Assembly: GCA_964483455.1 (NCBI GenBank)
Contig: CAZACK010000019.1
Location: forward strand, 1-64,000
Reading direction: 5' to 3'
Source of the DNA: CAYZJD01 sp964483455
GTDB taxonomy: Bacteria; Acidobacteriota; Terriglobia; Bryobacterales; Bryobacteraceae
Length of the DNA: 64,000 nt
Position numbers and translations under genes: made by a program. Shown piece by piece: positions 25,206 to 36,042 of the stretch; position 1 is the first letter of the stretch; every line of letters begins with the position of its first letter. The notes below the pieces were generated by a model. The model was given only the letters and a program-made list of their open reading frames with translations, was not told the DNA's origin and did no database searches.

Positions 25206-26249
25206 CTACACCCACTCCCAATCGCGCAGCCAATCGTAATCCACCGGAAGCCGCCGCCACATGTTCGCGGCGAGACGAGCGTGCCGCTCCCCTTCGGCGA
25301 TGTCGAACCGGCGGCGCTCCTTCACGGCTGCGGCGGCGTTTCTGACCTGGTCGACGGTGATGAGCCCCGGAATCGAGGCGCCGAGTACGTCCGAGCAGAG
25401 AACGTAGCGCAGCGCCATCCTCGCGCGCTCGTCGTCCTCCGCCTTGGTGGCCGAATCCGGAGCGCCGCGGGAGGCGAACAGGTTGCCGCTGGCGAACGGC
25501 TTGATCCCGATCATGCCGACGTCGTGTTTCCGCAAGGCGTCGAACATGCTGCCCACTGGCTTCTCTTTGCTGCCCGCGCTAAACGGCGTGACCACCACTT
25601 CGATCTGCGGGTACTTGGCCACCGCTTCAGCAATCCACGGCCGGTGGTGCGTCGCAATGCCGGTAAACCGCGCCTTGCCCGTTCTCTTGCCCCAGTCGAG
25701 GGCGGCCATCACGGTCTCGATCTCCCGCTCGGAATTCTGCGTCGCCTGCTCGCGCATGGTGATGCGCCACAGGTCGACATAGTCCAAGCCGGATTTCTTG
25801 AGCCCCTCATCCAGCCCCTGCTTCAACTTCTCGAGCGAACCGGCGATCTCCGGACTTCGCGCCATCGTCCAGTCGAAGCCCATGTACACTTCCTCGCGCC
25901 TGCCCTTCACCGCTTCGGCGTACACCATCACCTCGCCGGCGCTGCACGCGTCCACGTAATTGATCCCGTGGTGGAGGCAGGCGTTCATCACGTCCCGGCG
26001 GTTCTTCCGGAAATCCTCGGACCCCGCGGGGTGAGGGATGCGCTTCCAGTGTCCGCCGATGCTGACCGCCGAGATCATCAGGCCGGTGCGTCCGAGCCGG
26101 CGGTACTCCATGTTCTCGTTGTAGCTCCGGGTCTTCGACGGATCGGGCTGGTTGGCCGCGGCGAACGCCTTCGCGGCGGCCGCCGCGCCGGCCGCCGCCA
26201 TGCCGGCGGTTTGAATGAACCCGCGTCGCGAAACGTGTTTCTCATTCAT
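25206..26249 (-). CDS. Tat-exported aldo/keto reductase
   Basis: A 347-residue protein with twin-arginine signal SRRGFIQTAGMAAAGAAAAA. The reductase part starts at EYRRLGRTGLMISAVSIGG; GINYVDACSAGEVMVYAEAV stands where other AKRs have DTAxxYG, so the catalytic Tyr region is altered, while GLDYVDLWRI and KARFTGIATHHRP (in place of IGVSNH) fit. Oxidoreductase of the periplasm, probably acting on sugars; common in Solibacter genomes next to ThuA-like proteins. 15 bp from the ThuA-like gene, same strand. Confidence 0.88.
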   Translation of the reverse strand: MNEKHVSRRGFIQTAGMAAAGAAAAAKAFAAANQPDPSKTRSYNENMEYRRLGRTGLMISAVSIGGHWKRIPHPAGSEDFRKNRRDVMNACLHHGINYVDACSAGEVMVYAEAVKGRREEVYMGFDWTMARSPEIAGSLEKLKQGLDEGLKKSGLDYVDLWRITMREQATQNSEREIETVMAALDWGKRTGKARFTGIATHHRPWIAEAVAKYPQIEVVVTPFSAGSKEKPVGSMFDALRKHDVGMIGIKPFASGNLFASRGAPDSATKAEDDERARMALRYVLCSDVLGASIPGLITVDQVRNAAAAVKERRRFDIAEGERHARLAANMWRRLPVDYDWLRDWEWV

Positions 26250-26264
26250 GCTCTTCTCCTGATG

Positions 26265-27140
26265 TCAGCTCTTCAACCGGCTCGCGTGCGGCGCCGCCTT
26301 TTCGAGGTTGGGCGCGATGTCGAAATCGAACTGATGCATGACCCACGCCAGGCCCCCCTGCGCGATCGCCTGAAAAAACGGATTGGTCCACACATCTTCG
26401 CGGTGGCCCAGAGAAGTGTAGAAAACCCGGCCCCGGCCGTGCATCCGCACCCAGGTGGCTGGGTAATCCGGGCGCCGATAGGCCTCCCCTTTCATGAACC
26501 GGGTTTCCTGAACCAGGATGACGTGCAGGTCCTTGGCGAAATTCTTGAAGGTGTACCACTCGTCGGTAAATGAGAGGCCCTCGTAGGGCACCCCGATGTT
26601 CTTGTAGAAGAACTCGGAGGTGGCCAGCAGCGAGGCCTCCTGCTGGGCGCCGTGCGTGACGAATTCCCCGCCGAGCATCGCGATGTAAGGATCCACCTCG
26701 GCCTGGTTCTCGTGCTGCGGGCCTTTGGAGTGGAACGTATCGCTGGCGGAATGAAAGCCGGCGAATCCCTTGCCCGCGGCGATCGCGTCCAGCAGCTTCT
26801 GCTTTCCCGCCGGCGACATCGGCGGCGAGCCGTCCTGCGCCGCCCCTGTCAGGTCGCCGGTCGTGTAAAAGGCGATCGCGTCGTATTGATCCAGGGTGCC
26901 GTCGAACACACGCCCGTCCTTGGTGCATTCAACGGCAAACCCGCTTCGCCGGCCCATTTCGATGAGGTTCTTCTCGGAATGACTCAATCCACCGTCGCGG
27001 CGCTTCACGACGGAATGCTCGAAGCCGGCGCTGCGGGTGAAATACAGCACTTTGTGTTTCTTCTCTTCGCCGGCAAGCGGCGTGCGTAGGAGCGCCGGCA
27101 AGGCAGCCGGGATTGATGTCAGGAAGATACGTCGTTCCAT
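26265..27140 (-). CDS. ThuA-like domain protein
   Basis: About 291 residues from ATG 27140 (MERRIFLTSIPAALPALLRT), a signal sequence. The glutamine-amidotransferase-like ThuA fold is evident: HKVLYFTRSAGFEHSVV, FYTTGDLTG, GKGFAGFHSASDTFH, EWYTFKNFAKDLHVIL, PATWVRMHGRGRVFYTSLGH then REDVW. ThuA proteins belong to sugar (trehalose, di-glucoside) utilisation. Likely one transcription unit with the AKR and HEAT genes downstream. Confidence 0.92.
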   Translation of the reverse strand: MERRIFLTSIPAALPALLRTPLAGEEKKHKVLYFTRSAGFEHSVVKRRDGGLSHSEKNLIEMGRRSGFAVECTKDGRVFDGTLDQYDAIAFYTTGDLTGAAQDGSPPMSPAGKQKLLDAIAAGKGFAGFHSASDTFHSKGPQHENQAEVDPYIAMLGGEFVTHGAQQEASLLATSEFFYKNIGVPYEGLSFTDEWYTFKNFAKDLHVILVQETRFMKGEAYRRPDYPATWVRMHGRGRVFYTSLGHREDVWTNPFFQAIAQGGLAWVMHQFDFDIAPNLEKAAPHASRLKS

Positions 27141-27350
27141 CAGAAGTACGCTTCCGGAGCGTGCCCTCATCATGACGCAGCGGGCGGATCGCGTCAACAG
27201 TGCGCGGGCAACGCCGCTTCCCGGTCCCCGGCTTTTTCGCTTTCATCCCCTGGCGCAACGTGGTGGTCGCTTCTTGTCGCAGAATGGAACCTGGAGGCAC
27301 GAAGCAGGCCATGTTCGCGCAAACGTGGTTTTCGGCCCTCCCTCAGGCAA

Positions 27351-29213
27351 ATGTCAGGGTTCTGCGTGGAGCTATGGGCGAGACCGGCGACATCTCAGGA
27401 TGCGCCGCCCGGGCTGATTGACCTGGGTTCTCCCGATTTGACCGGCGAGTATCAGGCGCCGGGCGTCCGGGCCTTTTGGTCGCGGTGGCGCGGCAGCCAG
27501 CAGTTGGCGGTTTCTCAGAGCCCGCAACGCCTGCTGTGGGTCGAGGGACACCCGGATCGCATGCCGGCGGACGGGGAAGAACTGACTCGCTGGCTGGCCG
27601 GCCGATCGGGCAGCTTCCGCGGCTTCGAGATTCGCTCCCGCGCAGACCGGCAGTTCCAATTTCGCGCCTTCGTGGACCCGCTCGGAACGCGCCCGATCTA
27701 TTGCCTGCCGGACCGGGACCGCGTTCTCATCTCCGACAAGCTGGCGACGCTGGCGTTGAACTCGACGCGCCCCGTACCCGTTCGGTGGCCGGCGGTCCTC
27801 GAAAGCCTGACCATCGGCGTTCTTTACTCGGCCGACACAAGCTTGGAGAACGCGCGCCAGTTGGCGCCCGGCGAGTTGATTGAGATCGGGCCCAACGGCG
27901 CATGGAACAGCCGCCGGTTCGCACTCCCGGCCGACACGGCGATCGAGCCGGATCGCGTTCTTCGGGACCCGGCGGGAACCTTGCGGCAGGCAATGGCGAA
28001 GGCCGTCGCGGAAACCTGGAAGTGTCCTGATACCGTTCTGCTGCTCAGCGGCGGGCTCGATTCCAGGTTCGCGCTCGCCCTCGCCGGCCCGGGCCGCGGT
28101 GCGCTCACCGTCACCTCTCGCGAGAACCGGGAAAGCCGTGTCGCGCGCCTCGTTGCCGAAAAGTGCCAGGCGAACTTCCACCATTATCTGCGCCCCGCGG
28201 ACCACTACTTCCGTGTGTTGCGAACAAGCTACCTGGTGACCGGCTGCCTGTGGGAGCCGTGGGAGGCACACCACCTCGGCATGGCAACTCATTGGCGGCG
28301 AAACGGCCTCGGCGGACTGATTCACGCGTACCACTGCGACTCGCTGCTGAAAGGCAACAGGATTTTCTCGAGGCAAACGCACGTCCCCAGATCGACGCCG
28401 CTTTACTCGATCATGGGGGACCGGGCGATTTGTTATGCGCAGAGCCGTTCGTTTCGCTGGCATCCACAGACCTCCGAACTCGTCTACGCAACGCTCAGCG
28501 ACCTGGGACAGGATGCCGTGAGGCAACGGCTCCGGCAACTGGCATCCACCCTGGAGCCGGTCTTGGAGGACGGCTTTGAGCTGACTGTAGAACGCCAGTT
28601 TCATCAACGGGTGTCGGAAGGCCACAGTTACCCTTTGTTGTTGTCCTGGATGGAGGAGCAGGATGTCTATTCACCCGTCTACCATCCCGCCCCCTGGTCG
28701 TGGGCCAAGGCCAGCAGGCCGATGGACCGGTTCCGCGGCAGGGCGTTCCGGCAGGCTCTCCTGGAAATGGACCACCCCGCTTGCCTCGTCATCGACTCGA
28801 ACACCGGCAAGCCGATCACCCCGGCTCGGAGGGACTGGGGCAGGTTAATCCGCAATCTGCCCGGCCTGCACGTTGTCCGGGAGTGGCGTGATTCGATACG
28901 GCATTCCCGGCCTCGGGCAACCCCCGGACCTGAGGCCGAGGAAGGATCCTGGCCGCTCCTGGCGCCGCTGTTCAGGTCCCCGGAGGGATTCGAGATCATC
29001 AAAGAGGGTCACGCCTGTCTTCCGTCGGAGTTCTTCGATCCGGACAAGGTGCGCCGAGCCCTCGAGGCGTTTGCGAGCGGCGACGATCGTTACCTGGAAA
29101 CAGTGCTGGACCTCAGCGCCGCCGGACGCTGGGCGCGTTTCTGTGCGGAAGGACCTGCGATTGATGAACGTTGTTTGTGCCGGTGGCCTGCCGGCCACTC
29201 TTCCGCTGGCTAA
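27351..29213 (+). CDS. Asparagine-synthase-like protein without the N-terminal Cys
   Basis: A 620-residue protein. Residues about 60-150 resemble the glutaminase half of AsnB (SFRGFEIRSRADRQFQFRAF, DPLGTRPIYC, RVLISDKLATLA) and the second half begins with the PP-loop TVLLLSGGLDSRFALALAG near 231 of the ATP-pyrophosphatase domain. The Cys nucleophile that must be residue 2 in glutamine-dependent enzymes is missing (MSGFC), so ammonia or an amine, not glutamine, would be used if active. Such stand-alone proteins occur near polysaccharide or peptide gene clusters; here two glycosyltransferases follow convergently. Confidence 0.82.
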   Translation: MSGFCVELWARPATSQDAPPGLIDLGSPDLTGEYQAPGVRAFWSRWRGSQQLAVSQSPQRLLWVEGHPDRMPADGEELTRWLAGRSGSFRGFEIRSRADRQFQFRAFVDPLGTRPIYCLPDRDRVLISDKLATLALNSTRPVPVRWPAVLESLTIGVLYSADTSLENARQLAPGELIEIGPNGAWNSRRFALPADTAIEPDRVLRDPAGTLRQAMAKAVAETWKCPDTVLLLSGGLDSRFALALAGPGRGALTVTSRENRESRVARLVAEKCQANFHHYLRPADHYFRVLRTSYLVTGCLWEPWEAHHLGMATHWRRNGLGGLIHAYHCDSLLKGNRIFSRQTHVPRSTPLYSIMGDRAICYAQSRSFRWHPQTSELVYATLSDLGQDAVRQRLRQLASTLEPVLEDGFELTVERQFHQRVSEGHSYPLLLSWMEEQDVYSPVYHPAPWSWAKASRPMDRFRGRAFRQALLEMDHPACLVIDSNTGKPITPARRDWGRLIRNLPGLHVVREWRDSIRHSRPRATPGPEAEEGSWPLLAPLFRSPEGFEIIKEGHACLPSEFFDPDKVRRALEAFASGDDRYLETVLDLSAAGRWARFCAEGPAIDERCLCRWPAGHSSAG

Positions 29214-29221
29214 GTGAATCC

Positions 29222-29953
29222 TCACCTCCTCCACAGCCGCCGCTCGAACTTCAGAATATTCACGAACACCCCGAGCAGCACATGCAGAATGTAATACAGC
29301 GACTTGACGGCGGTGATGGTGCTCCGACCGCCGAGCCGCGGCCGCATCGTGCACGGCACCTCCAGGAACCGGAACCGCCGCCGCTGAAGCACCACCAGCG
29401 CCTCGATCTCCGGATACTCCAGCGGAAAACTCCGGCTGAACACCTGGAGCGCATCGCGGGTTACCCCGACAAAGCCCGAGGTGGGATCGCGCACCGGCTT
29501 ACCGAGAATGGGCCGCAGCACCAGCCGGAAGAACCGGATCCCCAGGCGGCGCAGAATGCTGGTGTGGTTGCCATCGCCCATCAGGAACCGCGAGCCGATG
29601 ACCATCTGGCAGGACGAGTTGCGCAGCGCTTCGTGAATTCTCGGGATGTCGCGCGGGTTGTGCTGGCCGTCGCCGTCCACGCGAATCACGTAGTCGTAGC
29701 CCAGCTCATAAGCCAGCTTGTAGCCGGCCTGCACCGCACCGCCAAGCCCGAGATGATGCGGCAGCGACAACACGCCGGCGCCGGCTTCGCGCGCGACGGC
29801 GGCGGTGGTGTCGGTCGAGCAGTCGTCGATCACGACCACCGCCGTGCCGGGCGCCGCCGTGTGGATCTCCGCCACCACCCGGCCGATCGCCTCCTGCTCA
29901 TTGAACGCCGGAACCAGGATCAGCAAGGAGCCGGGAGCGGCCGCCGGAGTCAT
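29222..29953 (-). CDS. Family 2 glycosyltransferase (DPM1-like)
   Basis: About 243 residues from ATG 29953, which overlaps the upstream gene's stop by 4 bp. Motifs: LLILVPAFNEQEAIGRVV, VVVIDDCSTDTT, the metal site DYVIRVDGDGQHNP, and VIGSRFLMGDG. This is the dolichyl-phosphate-mannose synthase type, transferring a sugar from a nucleotide sugar to a lipid phosphate or to a glycan. Only a weak C-terminal hydrophobic segment (YYILHVLLGVFVNIL) anchors it. Confidence 0.93.
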   Translation of the reverse strand: MTPAAAPGSLLILVPAFNEQEAIGRVVAEIHTAAPGTAVVVIDDCSTDTTAAVAREAGAGVLSLPHHLGLGGAVQAGYKLAYELGYDYVIRVDGDGQHNPRDIPRIHEALRNSSCQMVIGSRFLMGDGNHTSILRRLGIRFFRLVLRPILGKPVRDPTSGFVGVTRDALQVFSRSFPLEYPEIEALVVLQRRRFRFLEVPCTMRPRLGGRSTITAVKSLYYILHVLLGVFVNILKFERRLWRR

Positions 29954-30960
29954 AGGGAGGCCACCTCCCGCGGGCTGATCGAGTGCTTTCGAAGAAGCTC
30001 GTGGAACTCGTGCGGGCCGATGCGCGCCGTCCGCCGGATCAGCCGGCGCTTCCGGTGAAGCGCCCGGCACGCCGCCAGCGCCGCGAGGTGCGCCTTCACG
30101 GCGTACCATGCCAGCCGCAGCGGGCTGCGCCCTTCCTTGTGGAACTGCGACGCCGCGCCGCGCCCCCGCACCGCGTAAACCACGTGCCACCAGTAGCGAG
30201 CCAGCCCGGCCAGCGGCGCGCGCGCCAGCAACAGAGCCGGAAAGTTCTTGAACAGCACGAACAGCCGGTTGCGCTCGACGTAGTATGCCTTGAGCGGCGA
30301 CGCCCGGCCCGCCGAGTGCGAGTAGCGGTGCTCGACGACAGCCTCCGGCGCATAGAGGCATTTCCAGCCCGCCCAGCGTGCGCGCAGCCCGAGGTCCGTA
30401 TCCTCGCAATACAGGAAGAAGTCTTCGTCGAAGCCGCCGATCTCGTCGAGCATGGCGCGCCGGTACAGAGCCGCCGATCCGCTCGGCAGGAGTGCTTCCT
30501 CGCGATTTGCGAACAGGCTTGCGGGCTGCCCATGGCCTCGCTGTTTGCTGCTGCCGTCGGCGCAGATCAGCATGCCCGCCGAATCGAGCGCATCTCCGCC
30601 CGCCAGGCGTACCTGCGAGGCGCACATGCCGGCGTCCGGCTCGGACTCGATGGTCTCCAGCAGCGCTTCCAGCCAGCGCGGTCCGGCGACGGCGTCGTCG
30701 TTGAGCGTGGCCAGGAAAGGGGCGCGCGACGCCCGCATCCCCTGGTTGATGGCGGCGCCGAAGCCGACGTTGCGGCTGTTCTCGATGAACGCCGCCGGCG
30801 ATCCCCGCGCCGCTCGACGGGCGAGACCGCGTCCGCTGTTGTCAACAATCACCACTTCGAAATCCCGGCAGGTCTGCGCTTCGAGCGATCGAAGGCACTC
30901 CTGGAGCGCCGAATCCGCGGCAAGCGTCGGAATCACCACCGTTACCCTGGGTTCCGGCAA
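29950..30960 (-). CDS. Family 2 glycosyltransferase (rhamnosyltransferase-like)
   Basis: A 336-residue GT-A enzyme: RVTVVIPTLAADSALQECL, VVIVDNSGRG, ENSRNVGFGAAINQGMRAS, the metal site LATLNDDAVAG, and GGFDEDFFLYCEDTDLGLRA, typical of rhamnosyl- and other hexosyltransferases that build polysaccharide chains at the cytoplasmic membrane. Forms a two-gene unit with the DPM1-like enzyme downstream. Confidence 0.94.
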   Translation of the reverse strand: MPEPRVTVVIPTLAADSALQECLRSLEAQTCRDFEVVIVDNSGRGLARRAARGSPAAFIENSRNVGFGAAINQGMRASRAPFLATLNDDAVAGPRWLEALLETIESEPDAGMCASQVRLAGGDALDSAGMLICADGSSKQRGHGQPASLFANREEALLPSGSAALYRRAMLDEIGGFDEDFFLYCEDTDLGLRARWAGWKCLYAPEAVVEHRYSHSAGRASPLKAYYVERNRLFVLFKNFPALLLARAPLAGLARYWWHVVYAVRGRGAASQFHKEGRSPLRLAWYAVKAHLAALAACRALHRKRRLIRRTARIGPHEFHELLRKHSISPREVASL

Positions 30961-30990
30961 CCCTAGATTCTACGCTATTCTGTTCGGACC

Positions 30991-31521
30991 ATGAATCGTT
31001 TCCTGCTGCTGGCGACGGCCTCTGTTGCACTGGCGCAGACAGCGCCGCCAACCGATCCGTGGGCGCCGCTGCGACCGCTGGCCGGCTCCTGGGAAGGCGC
31101 ATCGGCCGGCAAGCCCGGTCAAGGCAAGGTCCGTCGGGACTACCAGTTCGTGATGAACAGCCACTTCCTGCGCGTCGAAAACAAGAGCGTGTACCCCGCG
31201 CAGGAGATGAACCCGAAGGGTGAAGTCCACGAGGACTGGGGCCTGTTCAGCTACGACCGCGGGCGGAAGAAGCTCGTGTTGCGCCAGTTCCACGTCGAAG
31301 GGTTCGTCAATACCTACGTGCTCGATACCATTTCCCGGGACGGCAAGACGCTGATATTCGTCACCGAGAGCATCGAGAACATCCCGCCTGGCTGGAAAGC
31401 GCGCGAGACCTACACCATCCTGAACGACCACGCGTTCACCGAGGTGTTCGAGCTGGCCGAACCTGGCAAGGAGTTCGAGGTGTATTCCGAGAGCCGGCTG
31501 AAGAGAGTGAGCGGTAAGTGA
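30991..31521 (+). CDS. Secreted lipocalin-like (DUF1579/nitrobindin-type) protein
   Basis: A 176-residue protein with signal peptide MNRFLLLATASVALAQ. PLAGSWEGASAGKPGQGKVR then YQFVMNSHFLRVENKS and HEDWGLFSYDRGRKKLVLR fit the small beta-barrel fold of DUF1579/THAP4-like proteins, some of which bind heme or lipids. Conserved in Acidobacteria as a secreted protein of unknown role. Stands alone, divergent from the glycosyltransferases with 30 bp between start codons. Confidence 0.82.
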   Translation: MNRFLLLATASVALAQTAPPTDPWAPLRPLAGSWEGASAGKPGQGKVRRDYQFVMNSHFLRVENKSVYPAQEMNPKGEVHEDWGLFSYDRGRKKLVLRQFHVEGFVNTYVLDTISRDGKTLIFVTESIENIPPGWKARETYTILNDHAFTEVFELAEPGKEFEVYSESRLKRVSGK

Positions 31522-31599
31522 AGCCGCGCCGCCTGTCTTTGCTGATGCCTTTTTCAGGAATGCCCGTCGTCCGTGCGCTAGACTAAACTAGGCGCTGGC

Positions 31600-31856
31600 A
31601 TGAACCTGGTCCGCGAATTCTTCCGCCATGTCGTCCCTCAGGTGATCAAGCCCCTCCGGGCGCTTTGGAACCAGATGATCGGGCTGGTCTTCGTGGCGCT
31701 CGCTGTTACGGCCGCCTTGCAGACGTTCCGCGCTTGGCGGGAGTTGAACGATAAAGGCGAAGGCTTTCTGCGTTTCGCGGTCTCCGGCCTGTTCTTCGCC
31801 ATCATGGCCGGTTTTGGGGTGTCGTCGTTCCTCAAGGCGCGCAAGATCTCTCGCTC

Positions 31857-31860
<4 letters not shown>
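31600..31860 (+). CDS. Small membrane protein upstream of the mutase
   Basis: 86 residues with two membrane helices, QMIGLVFVALAVTAALQTF and FLRFAVSGLFFAIMAGFGVS, joined by a short charged loop. Not recognised. The stop TGA overlaps the next ATG (ATGA), so it is translated together with the acyl-CoA mutase; whether it works with it is unknown. Confidence 0.75.
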
Positions 31861-33362
<1,502 letters not shown>

Positions 33363-33586
33363 ATCGGTTACGGCCCCCTCGCCCGGCTCGGCTGGGCGGG
33401 AGGATCGCGCGATCCGCGCGGCAGTGTTCGATGAGGCAAGCGCTGCGATTGCCGACACGGCCTTGCCGCCGCCCTGAAACGGATCGCGGAGGCGGACAGG
33501 CGCGGAAGCGCGGACCGGACGCAGCCGGAGGAACCGGCCGCCGCCGGCGGGACAGGACCACAGCGCCGTACAATCGTTGAAGAGAC

Positions 33587-34927
33587 TTGCCGGCTGGAAT
33601 CCACATCCTCGGCGGCGGCCTCGCCGGAAGCGAAGCCGCCTGGCAGATCGCCAAGGCGGGTCTGCGGGCGATCCTGTACGAGATGCGGCCCGCGCGCCCG
33701 ACGCCGGCCCACCAGACAGGCCGGCTGGCCGAGCTGGTGTGCAGCAATTCGCTCAAGAGCGAGCAGGAGGACACCGCGCCCTGGCTGCTGAAGCGCGAAT
33801 TGCGCATGCTCGACTCGCTGCTGCTGCGCTGCGCCGATCGGGCGCGCGTTCCCGGCGGACGCGCGCTGGCCGTCGACCGCGAGGTGTTCGCGGAGGAAGT
33901 CACCCGCGCGGTGGAATCGCTTTCCGGCGTTGAAGTGCGCCGGGAGGAAATCACCGGCATCCCCCCGGACGGCGTCGTGATCGTCGCCACCGGGCCGCTG
34001 ACCAGCGACTCGCTCGCGGCCGCCATCGCCCGGATGACCGGCTCGGAACGGCTCTTCTTCTACGACAGCATCAGCCCGATCGTCGAGGCCGGTTCGATCG
34101 ACATGTCCGTCACCTTCCGCGCCTCGCGCTACGGCCAGCCGGCGGGCGGCGGCGGTGACTACCTGAACTGCCCGCTCGACAAAGAGCAGTACGAGCGGTT
34201 TGTCGATGCCCTGCTCCACGCGGAGAGCCACCAGCCGCACATTGCCGGCGACGTGCCGTACTTCGAAGCGTGTCTGCCGATCGAAGAACTCGCGCGGCGC
34301 GGGCGGGATACGCTGCGCTTCGGTCCCATGAAACCGGTGGGGCTGGTCGATCCACGCACCGGCCGCCGGCCGTACGCGGTGGTTCAGTTGCGCCAGGAGA
34401 ACTTGCGTGCCGACAGCTTCAACCTCGTCGGCTTCCAGAACTACCTGAAGTACGGCGAGCAGGCGCGCATTCTGCGGATGATCCCGGGACTGGAGCGGGC
34501 CGAATTCATCCGGTTCGGCCAAATCCACCGCAACACGTACATCAACGCGCCGGCGCTGCTGACGCCGACGCTCCAGTTGCGCAGCGATCCCCGCGTGTTT
34601 TTCGCCGGTCAGATCTCGGGGGTGGAGGGCTACGTCGAGTCGATCGCCACCGGACTGGTCGCGGGACGTCACGCGGCGGCGCTGGCGGCGGGCGAGGAAC
34701 CTCGCGCATTCCCGCGCGAAACGGCGTTGGGCGCGCTCTGCCATTACGTATCGGGCGCCGATCCCGCCGGCTACCAGCCGGCCAACATCACGTTCGACCT
34801 GCTGCCGCCGCTCGAGGAAGACGCGCGGCGCCGCCTGCGCCACGACCGGCGGGCGCGCCACGCGGCGCTGTGCCGCCGCGCCGCCGGCAAGCTCGAAGAA
34901 TACCTGGGTGCCTGTGTCGCCGGATAG
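33587..34927 (+). CDS. trmFO: tRNA (uracil-54) methyltransferase, folate/FAD-dependent
   Basis: A 446-residue flavoprotein starting at TTG 33587. FAD-binding HILGGGLAGSEAAWQIAKAG, the catalytic-Cys segment ELVCSNSLKSE and the second Cys in FEACLPIEELARRG, RFGPMKPVGL and FAGQISGVEGYVESIATGL mark TrmFO. It makes m5U54 in tRNA with methylenetetrahydrofolate. Overlaps xerC by 20 bp, the usual bacterial trmFO-xerC arrangement. Confidence 0.96.
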   Translation: MPAGIHILGGGLAGSEAAWQIAKAGLRAILYEMRPARPTPAHQTGRLAELVCSNSLKSEQEDTAPWLLKRELRMLDSLLLRCADRARVPGGRALAVDREVFAEEVTRAVESLSGVEVRREEITGIPPDGVVIVATGPLTSDSLAAAIARMTGSERLFFYDSISPIVEAGSIDMSVTFRASRYGQPAGGGGDYLNCPLDKEQYERFVDALLHAESHQPHIAGDVPYFEACLPIEELARRGRDTLRFGPMKPVGLVDPRTGRRPYAVVQLRQENLRADSFNLVGFQNYLKYGEQARILRMIPGLERAEFIRFGQIHRNTYINAPALLTPTLQLRSDPRVFFAGQISGVEGYVESIATGLVAGRHAAALAAGEEPRAFPRETALGALCHYVSGADPAGYQPANITFDLLPPLEEDARRRLRHDRRARHAALCRRAAGKLEEYLGACVAG

Positions 34928-35834
34928 CCCGCCCGCTCCGCCTTCGCCGCTCCGCGAGCAGATCAGCCGCTTCCTGGAGTCGATTCGCCGCGAGAACGTC
35001 TCCGGGCACACGCTGCGCGCCTACGGCGGAGATCTTGCCCAGTTCGCCGAATTCATCGAGCGCCGTCCGGAGCCGCCGGACAAAGCCGCGGCCATCGATC
35101 TGCTGGCCGTCCGCGAGTGGCTCGCCGGGCTCTATCGCCGCAAGCTGAACCCGGCGACCCTGCGCCGCAAGCTCGCCGCGCTGCGGTCGTTTTTCGAGTT
35201 CGCGGTGCGCGCCGGCGAGGCGGACCTCAATACCGCCCGGCTGCTGGCCACGCCGAAACTACCGACCACGCTGCCGCGCGTCATGACCGCCGAGCAGACC
35301 TCGAATCTCCTCGACTCGGCCGCGCGCCAGCCGCGGGGACCGTCGACGGACCGCGACCTGGCCATCCTCGAACTGCTTTACGGTTGCGGTCTGCGCGTCA
35401 GCGAACTGGTCGGCGTGAACCTCGACGACATCGACTTTGCGGAGCGCTGGCTCCGCGTGCGCGGCAAGGGGCGCAAGGAACGGCAGGTGCCGCTGCCGTC
35501 CAAAGCGGCCGAAGCGCTGGAGCGCTATCTCGCCACGCGGCCGCCCAAGACGAAGGACCGCGCGGTGTTCGTGAATCCGGGCGGCAGGCGCCTGACCGAC
35601 CGCACTGTCCGCAACATCGTCAAGAGTTACGCGACGCACTTCGCCGGCGACTCCTCGATTCACCCGCACAGTTTCCGCCACGCCTACGCGACCCATCTGC
35701 TGGCCGACGGCGCCGATCTCCGCGCCATCCAGGAACTCCTCGGCCACGCCCGCCTGTCGACGACCCAGAAATACACCAAGGTTACGCTCACCGATCTGAT
35801 GGCGGTCTACGACAAGGCGCATCCGCGGGCGTAG
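34908..35834 (+). CDS. xerC: Tyrosine recombinase XerC/XerD
   Basis: A 308-residue recombinase from GTG 34908. SAM-like N-domain (ENVSGHTLRAYGGDLAQFAE), then the catalytic set: Arg in GLRVSELVGVN, Lys in GKGRKERQVPLP, HxxR in HPHSFRHAYATHLLADGAD, His in HARLSTTQKY and the nucleophile Tyr in that same segment. Length and linkage to trmFO indicate the chromosomal Xer protein that resolves dimers, not a phage integrase. Confidence 0.94.
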   Translation: MPVSPDSPPAPPSPLREQISRFLESIRRENVSGHTLRAYGGDLAQFAEFIERRPEPPDKAAAIDLLAVREWLAGLYRRKLNPATLRRKLAALRSFFEFAVRAGEADLNTARLLATPKLPTTLPRVMTAEQTSNLLDSAARQPRGPSTDRDLAILELLYGCGLRVSELVGVNLDDIDFAERWLRVRGKGRKERQVPLPSKAAEALERYLATRPPKTKDRAVFVNPGGRRLTDRTVRNIVKSYATHFAGDSSIHPHSFRHAYATHLLADGADLRAIQELLGHARLSTTQKYTKVTLTDLMAVYDKAHPRA

Positions 35835-35926
35835 TCCGAATCAACCCGATCCAGGCGCAAGGTCTAGATCTAGAGACTGCGCACGGCGTTATGGGAGCGG
35901 TTCCTCCAGGCGAACGAATCATTCTT

Positions 35927-35959
35927 GGCCGCCGATGAACGCCGATGAACACGGATAAG
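35927..35959 (+). repeat. Dispersed intergenic repeat, copy 2
   Basis: Contains the same 20-mer as 18623-18642 and continues with GAACACGGATAAG. It lies in the 208-bp gap between xerC and the histidine kinase gene. Confidence 0.7.
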
Positions 35960-36042
35960 TCCTTCCCTGCCGTCGGTGTTTCGTCGTCTTCGGCCCTTGT
36001 CCGGCAGTCATCAGCGATACTCTGGAAATTGCGGAGGCGGCG

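Noticed and set aside
33363..33586. Possible short gene fragment between the mutase and trmFO
   Set aside because: Two frames give protein-like text (IRAAVFDEASAAIADTAL and AAALKRIAEADRRGSADRT), but no family, start or complete frame can be supported.
34908..35834. Integrase of a mobile element
   Set aside because: The tyrosine recombinase is directly coupled to trmFO, as chromosomal xerC is, and no attachment sites or mobile genes adjoin.
35867..35878. Palindrome TCTAGATCTAGA after xerC
   Set aside because: A short perfect palindrome, but without associated boxes or recurrence in the window, so it may be chance.
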